Shown here piece by piece: positions 35,448 through 46,700 of a stretch of DNA of 64,000 nt. Source of the DNA: Calycina herbarum (Eukaryota; Ascomycota; Leotiomycetes; Helotiales; Pezizellaceae); assembly GCA_001414485.1 (NCBI GenBank), contig LLEY01000085.1, positions 1 to 64,000 of the forward strand, in the 5' to 3' direction. Below the pieces are notes generated by a model, which ran no database searches, was not told where the DNA came from, and saw only the letters and a list, made by a program, of their open reading frames with translations. Position 1 is the first letter of the stretch; each line of letters starts with the position of its first letter. The position numbers and the translations under genes were made by a program.

Positions 35448-35909
35448 TATAACGAAACTCAAACGAACTAAACAAAGATAACTAAGTCTCGAAGGTTGGT
35501 ATACAGATAAGAAGTATAGATACGCTGGGTTGTTTACTTAGAAGTGAACTCGTTACTTATATTAAAGATGTTAAATAAGATAATAAGATTAATAACTAAA
35601 GTTAAGTACGAAGCTCCTATCTAATAGCAGACGTGCTAGTCTTATATAGAACCTTCTTTCCTAAGTATATTACTTACATCGCTCGCGTCGCTTACGTCGC
35701 TTATAATTAAGACGATTAGAGCGATATAGGCGATTACGTTATATAACTATACGTGACTTCTAATATTACTATAATAGTAAGATTCTAAAATCTTAAATGT
35801 CCTTTATATTACTGATTTCCTTCTATATTACCTTCTATTCCCGGATGTTATACCTTATCTTATTAGAACACTATCTAGACTACTTACTATATAACTGTAG
35901 TTTATAATA
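35448..35909 (-). repeat. 3' LTR of Gypsy E
   Basis: 462 bp, TATAACGAAAC...TTTATAATA. Its core contains GCTCGCGTCGCTTACGTCGC (about 35680-35702). Confidence 0.9.
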
Positions 35910-35998
35910 CTATCCCCTTCTTAGACTAGCGTGTCTCTACACTTAAGTACTACCTAAGAAAAATCGTCAAGAGGCTAGCGGCCTCCCTAGTTCTTATT

Positions 35999-36562
35999 AT
36001 GTCGTTAACACCTCTTCTAAAAGATAAGCTTAAATAATATAGAACTCTTAACACTCTTTAAATCGAATGTTTAAGATACGAAATAATTCCTTATACTCGT
36101 TATATAAATATAAAAACCAGTTATCGATATATTAGCGTTCCTAGTAGTTCTAAGTACTCCGAATATACTAGGAAGAGCAAATCTTATAATATTAAATTAT
36201 AAAATCAAATACCTTTAATTTTTAAGTAAGAATCTATTAATACCTAGAAGCAGTAGTTATAGTAGAAGGAAGAGACAGCTTATAAGGTTTAAGAAGAAGC
36301 TATATAGAAAATCCTTTATCTATAAAAACAATAACGCTTCCTTATAGAGTAGGAGTAAGAGATACTCCGTCGTAGTCTTACTAACCTATAAGAGCTTAAT
36401 AAAGCTAATAAGAAGGAAAGAGTAGAGAAGGAGAAAGAAGAGAGGGAATTAGAGATCGCCTAGCTAGTAGCCTCTTCTTCTTCTATCGACCCTGCTTTTA
36501 TTACTAAGCTAACTCTTAATTTAGCTTTCTTTAAGGCTTTCCCTTTTAACTACGAGATATAG
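35999..36562 (+). pseudogene. Antisense Cys-rich/coiled-coil ORF in Gypsy E
   Basis: A 188-codon frame from ATG 35999 (MSLTPLLKDKLK) to TAG 36562, interrupted only by TAA/TAG at probable Gln/Trp codons. Residues from about 31 on read PYTRYINIKTSYRYI...SSSKYSEYTRKSKSYN, a C-x2-C...C-x2-C...C arrangement once RIP-type Cys-to-Tyr change is considered. A Gln/Lys/Glu-rich coiled coil and a DPAF...FFKAFPFNYEI tail follow. It lies antisense to pol, next to the 3' LTR, as in C and D. The shared architecture in three copies argues that it is a real third gene of this retrotransposon family. Confidence 0.65.
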
Positions 36563-39500
36563 GTAACCCTAGGTTTTAGTAGTAGAACTTCCGAAGTTCC
36601 TCTAAGTAATAGTTAAGATTACTTTTTAGCTCTTAAGTGTTTTCTAAGTATAGGTAATCTAACTATTTAATTAAGTACTTAACCTATCCTCTAACTAGTT
36701 TATAGTTAAGAATCCTCTTAACTTTGTACTTAGTATTTAGGTTTATAAGTTAAATTTCTATAATTAAAGCTAGTAGTGCTCCTAGTAGTACTAGTTTAAG
36801 TAAGGATATATAGAATACTAGATAAATGTTTATTATCTTTAGTAGTACTAATTTATAATTTAAAAGTCTTTTAACTTATTTAATTTTAAATAGTCTAAGT
36901 TTTTTATAATCTAGTTTATTACTTAGTCTTTTTATATTAATATTTTCCTATACTAAGTAGACTTTATCCCTCTCTTTTAGCGTTAGCTTCTAACTACGTT
37001 GTTTATTATAATAGTATATATTTCTTTCTACTATAAATTATAGGTCCTTTATAAGTTCTTTATATAGACTCTTAATTTTTAAGACTTAAATATAAGTAAG
37101 TTAGTTATTAATAGTTATAGATAGTAGTTCTTAATATATTAATAATTTATATCTAAAGTTAGTATAGAATAGTATAATAAGTGTTATTTCTATTACTAAA
37201 CTATTATAAGTAAACTATACTAATAGCAGCAGTTCTACCTAGTTATCTTATTAGTAGTTTATATAATAATAAAGGTATATTTTAACTACTTAATTTATCT
37301 ATTTATTTCCTCTATTTATTTAAGAGTAAAAAGCTATAGAGAGCTTTCTTTTTATACTTAATCGTTTTATAAGAATAATCTAAAATTTTAAAGTAAAGAG
37401 CTTATCTCTATCTAAGAGTATTTCTTTAGATAGTCTATATCTTAAGACTACTTCTCTAAGGAATATAAATACTAATTCCTTAGCTATACTTAACTCTATA
37501 TATACTATTAGAATTATATACTTCGTAAGTTGTTCTATAATAACTAGGATTATATTATATTTAACTTTTATTATTAGATCTTTAGATTTTAGTAATTTAA
37601 TAATAAAATCTATAGATATTAATTTCTAAGATATCTATAGTATTAGAGTAGTATTCATCTATTTATAAGGATTATAGTAGGAAGCCTTATTCCTAGTATA
37701 GGTATTATATTCTACTATTACTTTCTTAACTATTATAGATAACCGATTAATATAGTAGTATTATCTTATTCTCTAAAGAGTTCTACGAATTCCTTAGTAG
37801 CTATAAGCGAGTATAGTATAGTATTCTTATATAAACTCCTTAGTATATAAACTAGGAACCTATAGCTTTCCTTTTATATACTAGTTATATCTCTTATATA
37901 TATTCTAAATTTTATCTATCTAGATATTATTTATTACTACTATTTTATATATAGTAGATACTAAGTCTCTATTCTTAAGAGTTTTTAAGATTATAATCTT
38001 CTTATACTCTTTGTTTCCCTTATATCTAGGTTTCTAGCTAAGAGTATTAGCTTAAGTATTTAACGTTCTCTTTATATATTAAATAATAATATTAAATCCT
38101 TCTAATATCTCTAACTATCTAGCTAGTTATCTAGTTATAAGTTCCTTAGTTATTATAAATATCCTAAGGTTCTTATAGTTAGATAAAACTATAACTAAGT
38201 GTTTTACTAGCTATAAATAAATCCTCTAGTATTCTAAAGCTAATATTATAGTAAGTAATTCTTTATTAAAGATACTATAGTTTTATTATATTAGATTAAA
38301 TGTTTTAGTATAATATATAATAAGTATAAGTTTTCCTTTATTATTTAGTTATAAGTAAACCGTACCTACTACTATATCTAAGGTGTCTATTTTAATTATA
38401 CTAGGTTTATCTATATTAAAATTATATAGAATAGGTTTTTTTATAAACTTTGCTTTAATTTTCTAAAAAGTATTCTCTATCTATTTATTCTATATAAACT
38501 TAATAGCTTTTTTAACTAGTATCGACATTAGTTTAGTAATCTTTATATAGTCTTATATAAGTAGACGATAGAAGTTTATAAATCTAAGGAAGGATTATAT
38601 ATCTTTTATATTCTCTAGTAACTTCTAGTTTAAGATATTCTAGATCTTTACTAGATCTATTTCTATTTTCTCTAAGCTAAATACCTATTTTAAGAAAAGT
38701 GTTTAAGTTACTCTAAACTTATATTTTAAGAGTTTTAATTAAGAGTCTACTTTTATAAGTTATTATAAAACTTCTCTAATATATCTCTTATATTCTTCTT
38801 CTTTTTCTAAAAAGATTAAGATATTATCTAAGTAATAGATTACTATTATTCTTAGAAGATTTCTTAAAATATTATTATTTTATCTCTAATATATAGCTAG
38901 TATGTTATAGAGTCTAAATAGTATAACTATATATTTATAAAGACCTAATAGTAGAGCAAATACTATCTTCTATTCGTCTCTAACTTTTATCTATATAAGT
39001 TTATAAGTATTTTATTAATCTAGTTTCGTAAATCGTACTACCTTATCTAACTTATCCTATAAGTATTAGCTAGGTAGTAGCGGATAAGCGTCCTTAACTA
39101 TAACGTGATTTACTTCTTAGTAATTAATATATACTCTCTTATCTAAGTTATCTTTCTTCTTAATAATAAGTATATTTAAGGTAATTAGTAACTTAGATCT
39201 TCTAATATATCTCTTTTTAGTACCTTCCTTTATATAACTTTCTATTCTCTATAGGCTTTTCTAGTTATATAACCGAAGCTTCTACTTTAAGAAGTAATAA
39301 CTCTCTTTTAGTTTAATCTTATAATTCTATAAGTAATGTTCTAGTAAAGCTTATAAGTCTTCTAGGTTTTCGAATAAGGCCTTAAATTCTCTATACTATA
39401 TAGGTATTTTGTTATTAGCTTTCTTACTAACCTGTAGAGGACCTTAGACAAGGTGTCCTAGTACTTTAGAAGAGGTAGTACTAACCTTGTTCTAACCTTA

Positions 39501-42500
39501 AAGTTATAAATATAAACCTACGTATTTATATTAACTAAAAGTTATTATTCTAGCTTTCTAGTCGATTTCTAGATTATATTCCTAAATCTATAGTATACTA
39601 AGTATTACTTTCTTACTTCCTATTTTAATAATATCGAATTATATATCTAAGTAGTATTCTTTAATATTAATTTTCATTAGAATAGTTTACTAATTAATAA
39701 TCCTATTTTAATATATAATATCTATTTTATCGACTACTTCTAATTAATATAGTCTTATTCTTTTAATTAGAACGTTTAGCTTCTTCTAAGCTATTAAGAA
39801 GATAAAGTGTAACGGCACGAAACGGATAATACTACAAAAGAGGTATATGGAAGTGCGTTCGATAGAATGACATATCCGAATACTAGGCTCTGATACGAAG
39901 GAAAAGACCAAATTGGTCTTTCCTCAAGAGAGAGTAAGGGCATCTATATACAAGAGGGCCGGATAATAACAAAAGTCCGTACCGATCCGGCTCTGACAAT
40001 TCCGAAACCATCTGTGCCGTACCATACTCGGCACGTATTCTTGGCTGTTCCGATGGCTCGGCAATTCCATAAATAGCTGGCCATCATATAAAGTTACTCG
40101 TTGCTTCTAAGTCTATTATAACTTATAACTTTTTCACTCTTATTTCTATAGTTATTACTAACTGTCTTTCTTCTAAAGTAGCGTTTAATTTTACTTTAAT
40201 ATATTAGACTTTGAAAGATTAATTTTCTTAATTATAATTCCTTCTCTTCTTATTCTTATATTATAGAAAGAATCTTACTCTTTCCTTATTAATATATACT
40301 ACCTTATATACTAATCTATATTCTACGATTCCTATAGTTTTAGGAATTCCCTCTATAAATTACTTCAGTGTTTGTTTATAATAGTATTAGATCTATTTAT
40401 AACTAGTTTCTAAAATAGCTTCTATAAACTATAGTTCTTCTATATATAGATAATCTAAAGTAGTCTCTAGTATACTTATTTCTAGTTTTATATAATAAAC
40501 CTTAAATATATAGTCTCTTAAATTCTTTTCCTTAACTACCTAAATCTAGGACTAAGGAAAGAATACTACTCCTTTATTATTAGATAAAGCTACTTTATAT
40601 ATCTAATAATATTCTACTATTCTAATAGATTCTAGTAAAATTCCTTTAAATCATCTTTATAATAACTAATCTAAGGTTAGACTTGGTTTATATTATATCT
40701 ATTATACTATTATTTCTTAAACTATTTCTATAAACTATAGTTCTCTTACTAATAGATAGTATAATTCTTCTAGTTCTGTTTTAGCCTATCTAGTTATATC
40801 GAGTTCTCTTTACTCCTAGAATAGTATACTAAATAGTTGTTATAAGTTATATTTTCTAAATACTAGTCTATTATTTCTAATTAATATAACTATAATATAT
40901 TACTTAAATTCCTTTAGTATAATATCTTTAGATAGTATTCTAAAGAAAGCGGTTTTAATTCGTCTCTTAAATCTTATTAGTACTTACTATATCTACGTAC
41001 TAATTTTATCTAAAATATTATATATTCTCTATATATCCTCTACTTTAGAGTAGCTAGGTTTTTTAATTAGTTGTTATTTCTATTCTAGTTCTTTCTCTTT
41101 AATAATTTTCTATCTAGTGATTAGGCTAACTAGAGTTATTATTTTAGAGTTATTACTTATAACTATATATATTATTAAGATAGTTAGGTTAACTCTTCGT
41201 ATTATATAAGAACTCTAGAAGTTTAGTTTCTAGTTATTAATATATACTTATCGATTTCCTTATTTAAAGGTTTTAAAGAAAGCCTAACTTTCTTTAACTT
41301 TAAGGTCTCTATTTTTTATTTCTTCTTCTAAATTAGAAGATAAGTCTAATGTCTCTAAAGAACTAGTTAATAGTAGTAATTTATATTCTACTTAAAAAGG
41401 TTACTTAGATTCTATTACTAATTATATATTATAATATTCTTTAAGAAGTAGATCTCTATTATTATTAGTATCTTAAATACTACTAATTCCTTTATTATTT
41501 TTAATCTAGGTTTTATATTCTTATACTTTAAGCTTCTTATTTATAAGTTTAATATAATCGGTTAAGACTGCCTATTATTAAATAGTAGTATTAATTTATT
41601 TCTTTCTCTTAGAGTCTTTCTTCTTACTATACTCGTTTACTCTATAACCTAGTAGGCTATAATTATAATATAAGTTCTACTTACGTCGACGATTTCGCTC
41701 TTCCTAGGAAAGTCCTTCTTTCTTTAGAAAGGTTTTCTTCTATATAGTGTTCGCCTTCTTACTATGTTTATTAGTATAAGAGTACTTCTACTTCTCTAAC
41801 TCTTTACTCTTTTCTCTATACCTAGGGTTACTCTTTCTAAATTTATATAAGTAGTTATCTAGCTAGACGACTTCCTTAATTATACTTATAATAGTTAAGA
41901 ATTATATATTCTACTTAGCTATTTTCTTATAAATATATATCTTTAATCCTTTATAGAAGAGTTCTATAAGAGTAATAGTATTCTATCTCGACTTCGTCTT
42001 ATAACATTGAAATTTATTAGTATAATCTATTACTAATCTAGTCTACTATAATTCTAAAAGCTTATATATAGCTATTTAAATTATATTAAAGTCTCTAAAG
42101 ACTTTTCTAATAGTTGTCTTAAATCCTTTCTAAGATTTAAATATAATCTTAGTTAATTCTATCTTTCTATCTTTATTCTTATTCTTAAAAAAGTCCTCTA
42201 AGTATAGCTAGGCCTATTCTAATACTAATCTCCTAAGATAGGAGATAGCAAAGATAGTTTATAAGTTATAATTACTTTTAAACTTATTAGAATTAAAGTT
42301 AAAGTAGATGTCTATTTAGAGAAGGAATAAGTTAAGTTTCTTTCGCTTTCTATAATATATATCTAGTATCTTAACTTTAATAGACTTAAGTACTTCGACC
42401 TTATAAGGCTCGGGGGCGTCTAGTATACTAACATTATCGTCGTTCCTAGTTAACTATATACTAGTAGGCGTTCTTCTAGTTATACTTCTAGATGTTTCTA

Positions 42501-42586
42501 CAACGTTAACTCGACTAGTATTTAGGCTAGCTGCTGCGGAGGTTACTAGAGCTATAGCGACTGAACTTCTAAGTAGGTACTTAAAG
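36563..42586 (-). pseudogene. Gypsy E gag-pol remnant
   Basis: Minus-strand polyprotein relic. From high to low coordinate: gag (42586 to about 41.4 kb), protease, RT with YLDN near 38815-38850, RNase H, integrase and chromodomain (near 36600-36725). It is split by the 280-bp insertion at 39808-40087. Inactivated by dense RIP-type stops. Confidence 0.8.
39808..40087. mobile_element. 280-bp unmutated insertion, probable short solo LTR
   Basis: Begins TGTAACGGCACGAAACGG and ends GGCCATCAT, flanked by ATAAAG (39802-39807 / 40088-40093). Copy D lacks it at the equivalent site (near 9985), which shows it is an insertion. Composition is balanced and CpA/TpG are abundant, in sharp contrast to the surrounding RIP-mutated pol. 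There are no terminal inverted repeats and no ORF. The TG start and short direct duplication suggest a solo LTR, though the 3' end does not finish in CA at the duplication border. Confidence 0.7.
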
Positions 42587-43048
42587 TATAACGAAACTTA
42601 AATAAACTAAACAAAGATGACTAAGTCTTAAAGGTTAGTATATAGATAAGAAGTATAGATATACCGGGTTATTTACTTAGAAGTAAACTTATTACTTATA
42701 TTAAAGATATTAAATAAGATAATAAGATTAATAACTAAAGTTAAGTACGAAGCTTCTATCTAATAGTAGACGTGCTAGTCTTATATAGAACCTTCTTTCC
42801 TAAGTGTATCGCTTATATTACTCGCGTTGCTCGCGTTGCTTACGATTAAGGCAATTAGAGCGATGTAGGCGATCACGTTATATGACTGCACGTGACTTCT
42901 AATATTACTACAATAGTAAGATCCTGAAATCCCAAATATCCTTCGTATTACTGATTTCCTCCTGTGTTACCTTCTATTCCCGGATGTTATACCTTGTTCT
43001 ATTAGAACGCTGTCTAGACTACTTACTACGTAACCGTGGTTCGTAATA
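42587..43048 (-). repeat. 5' LTR of Gypsy E
   Basis: 462 bp, TATAACGAAAC...GGTTCGTAATA, followed by the AATTT duplication. It is less RIP-mutated toward its right end (about 42840-43045), with a core of GCG(A/T)T units. Confidence 0.9.
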
Positions 43049-45130
43049 AATTTTCTAATTAGTATAAGCAAGGAATACTCAGGTACTTAAGTAGTACTTA
43101 GAGTAGTGTGAGTAGAGTAGAGTAGTTACTTATAACTATTTAAGTAGTACTCTAAGTAGTATACTATAAATAGAAATAAATAACTAAAGTATAAAGTAGT
43201 TATTCTCAAAGTCTATATCTTTATCTATCTTCTCTCTCTTCTTTCTTTCTTCTTTAGTCTCTTCTTCTAGATAAATATTAGTATATATAACGTAGTATAC
43301 TAGGACCTTGTAATTATTAGAACCTTGTGAATTTTTTCTCTACTCTACTACCTCTAACTTTAACACGCGTTTTCTTAACAACTACCTAATAGAATCTCAA
43401 ACCTAAGAAGCTCGAATTATCCTAGCTATCGAAGCTATTCGATTATCTAAACAAATAAACCGTAGTAAAGCTACGAAGCTATATAGAGTCTCTTATTCTA
43501 TACTTACTAATAGAATAGCTAGTCGAACTACTCTTCGCAAACGCCGGCTAGCAAATTATAAAATAACTATAATAGAAGAGAAGGTGATTATTTAAAATAT
43601 ACTTAATCTAGATATAAGAGGATTTACGCCCTAGCTAGGTAGTATAGAAGATATAGCAAATTATATACTCGAGTTATATAAAAGATAATATATTAGAAAG
43701 AACTAGGTATAACGATTTATATAACGACGTCTAGAACTAAAGACGTGTTTTAATCGTGTTTACGATTTCTAAAGAGCCTTATACAAAGATTCTAAGCTAA
43801 CTAGCGCGTGGTTTCGACTAGTAGAGAATATATAAGCGAAATATAGAATCTAAGACTACGATTTCTATAACTTTGATAAGACTGGTTTTATAATAGGTGT
43901 TATCTACGCTAGAATAGTTGTTATACACGCTAATCGACGTAGTAGAAGTAAGGCTGTCTAGCTAGGTAATCGGGAATAGGCTATAGTAATTATCTATATT
44001 AATAAAGAGAGTTTAAGTATCTCTCTATTCTTAGTAGTTTAAGAGAAAAATCACCTTACTAGTTAGTATACTAAGAGCGGTCTTCCTAACAACTAGGTTA
44101 TTAAACTAACTAGTAATAGATAGACTAATAATAAGACGAGCTTAGAATAGCTAGAATACTTTGATAAGTATACTCGTAGTTATATAAAAGAGCTATATCG
44201 AATATTAGTTCTAGATAGATATAAGAGTTATAAATTAGTAGTATTCTAAGAGTATTATAAGTTATATAATATTATTACTCTTTACCTACCTTCTTATTCG
44301 TCTTATCTAACCTAGCTACTCGATATTAGATATTTTAGTATTCTTAAACGTATATATAGATATTAAATCAAGACCTTTATCAAAGCTTATATAAACTATA
44401 TTACTAAGGTTAAGTTCTTTCTTACGTTTTATATAGCTTATAACTAGTTAATAATAACCTAAAACGCTAAAGCTAGGTTCTATAGAGCTGGTCTAGTACC
44501 TCTAGAACCCTAGACTATAATCTTAAAGCTTAATATTAAGTTATAGACTTCTATACCTACTAGACCCCTCTCTGCCGACGCTACCTCTTAGATCTCCTAG
44601 ACTTCTTATAACCCTTCTAAAGCTCTTTCGTAATCAACTCTTATTAAGGATCGTATTACTTATTACTAAGGAAGCTCGCTAACACCTATTTTCTAGATAA
44701 TCGCTTTATTAGTAAAAGGTATAGAGCGATTAGCTTATAAGGTAACTCTCTTATTAGCCTAGGTCTATATACTTCGAATAGTAAATAAAGCCCTTAGTAA
44801 ACGCTAGAGAGCTAAGAATACCTGTGTCTAAGAAGGAGGTACACTTACTATAGAGGATATATAGGACGGATTAGCTTAGAAGAATACAAAGAAGCAGGTT
44901 CGATATAATAAGCGCTCTAGAGAGAGTAGAGAAGATAAAGAATAAACGACTTAGCGATATTATAATACTTATAGAAAAACTAGTTATAATATATAGACGT
45001 GTTAAGAAGTTATAGATATATCTAGTTTATTAGATTCCGAGTAGTTTTAATTAATTTAATATGTTATAGTAGTTTTATTATATTTTAAAGTAGTAGAGTA
45101 GGAAAAAATTCATAAGATTCTAATAATTAC

Positions 45131-45459
45131 TGTTACAGACCTGGCCACCGCCGAGCACGTGACTCGCGTACGGCTGCTCGCCGGCGTCTGTAAAGCCTGC
45201 TATTCCTAGCCTAGCCTAGAACCATTCCTACCTAGGCTAGGAACTATTTCTATAAACAGATTGACATTCCTATAACTTATCGATTCCTTAGCTATCTCTA
45301 TATTATAGGACCTCTAGAAGTCTCCTCTTTTCTTCTCTTCTCTTCTATAGCTTTAGATCTTTAATTAAACTACCTCTTACTTCTCTAATTATCCGCTACA
45401 TCTATATATACTATAGGTAAGGATAACTACTAGAGAGCTAGTAGATTAGGTTTATTATA
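45131..45459 (+). repeat. 5' LTR of Gypsy G
   Basis: 329 bp, TGTTACAGACCTGGCC...TTTATTATA. It carries a few more C-to-T/G-to-A changes than the right LTR. Confidence 0.92.
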
Positions 45460-45678
45460 TTATCTAAAGCTCCCTTCTTCTCTCTATTTACTACTGCTCC
45501 TAGGAAGGATTAGAATATCTGTTACGATTCTAATACGATACCTACGGTCTATATAGACTGCCTGTAGATGCTACCGGCGCTTTATATAGCCCTGTGTACC
45601 CGCGCCCACCACCGTATATAAGAGCCTGGGGCTCTTCTACCTATACCCTCTATCCTTATAACTAAGTCGTCTATAACG

Positions 45679-46700
45679 ATGTCTGCCGACTAGCCTATAG
45701 ACGCTTAACAGCTTGCTATAGCCCTAGAACAGGTCCGCCTACTGCGAGAATAACTAGACAACGTCTATACCCCTCTACGAGGGAATACCCTGTCTGAAAC
45801 TAGATAACATAGGTTGTTTATAGTTAAGCTTAAGAATACTAAGCCTCTAATAGATAGCTCGTCTCTAACCTTCGACAACTAGAAGATCTAGATTAAGGAT
45901 AAGTTCCTTATTAACGCCTCTATGTTTAAGCTAGAGGAAGCAAAGATAGCTTACGTTTTTAACTATATAGCTAATATTGCTTAAAAGTATCTCGCGCTCT
46001 GTTACCGGAAGAGACCTAAGCTGTTTTAGTTTATAAAAGAAATAATCGCATATCTTATAGATATCCTAGAGAACCTATTCGAAGTATAGGACGCCTATAT
46101 CGAATTCCGCTGGCTCGTTATAAGAGATGATAAGACTTTCGTAACCTTCTATACTCGCTTCTTATATCTTATAAGTACTAGACGGATCCCGACAGACGAC
46201 TTATAGCCCGACTTATATAATAAGCTTACGCCACCTCTACAACAGTCTGTCTTACTATTCTTAGACGTCCTGCTTACAAGTACGGCCCTAGTAAACAAGT
46301 GTCGACTTGTTGATAAGAACTTACGAAGACTTCAGCTCCGTAGAAGTAACTTACGGACCGCTCGTCTTATCCCCTGGCCTGCAACTGCTACTACTACCTC
46401 CCGCCTAGCTAGAACTTTTACTACTACTTAAACTACGTTCTGTATAACCTCCCCTGCCCCGGCCCCCCGTCTTTATAGACTATTATATAAACTAACGCCT
46501 GCCTATAAGGAACCGGACAACGCCTGCTTCAAGTGTAAGAGGACTGGGCACTATGCCCGCGAATGCCCTAAGAACTCTAAGCCTATTACAGACGTTAATA
46601 AGCTTGCGGAGCCTACGTCTAACTTAGGACAGTCGGAAAACGACCAAGTCTAGGGAAAGTCTCCCCCCTAGGCTTGCTTTACTAAGGTCCTAGCCAGTTA
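45679..46700 (+). pseudogene. Gypsy G gag remnant
   Basis: Frame from ATG 45679 (MSAD), with a gag core and an intact zinc knuckle CFKCKRTGHYAREC (C-x2-C-x4-H-x4-C) at 46525-46566, which would bind RNA. Upstream the relic keeps KFLINASMFKLEEAKIAYVF, typical of Gypsy gag helices. Internal TAG/TAA codons (for example codon 5) occur at probable Trp/Gln sites, so the protein is not expressed in full. Confidence 0.8.

Larger units (their letters stand above)
35448..43048 (-). mobile_element. Gypsy element E (full length)
   Basis: 7601 bp including a 280-bp insertion. LTRs of equal length (462 bp) lie at 35448-35909 and 42587-43048, with an exact AATTT duplication (35443-35447 / 43049-43053). Minus strand: gag at the right, pol (RT YLDN near 38815-38850), a chromodomain relic at about 36600-36725 (VKRILNYKLV...), then an antisense ORF and the 3' LTR. 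It aligns along its length with D. Heavily RIP-mutated. Confidence 0.92.

Noticed and set aside
43104..43125. Alternative left end of element K at TAGTGTGAGTAGAG
   Set aside because: No matching 8-bp duplication there; the TTTCTAAT pair supports 43060, and this is taken as a subterminal repeat.
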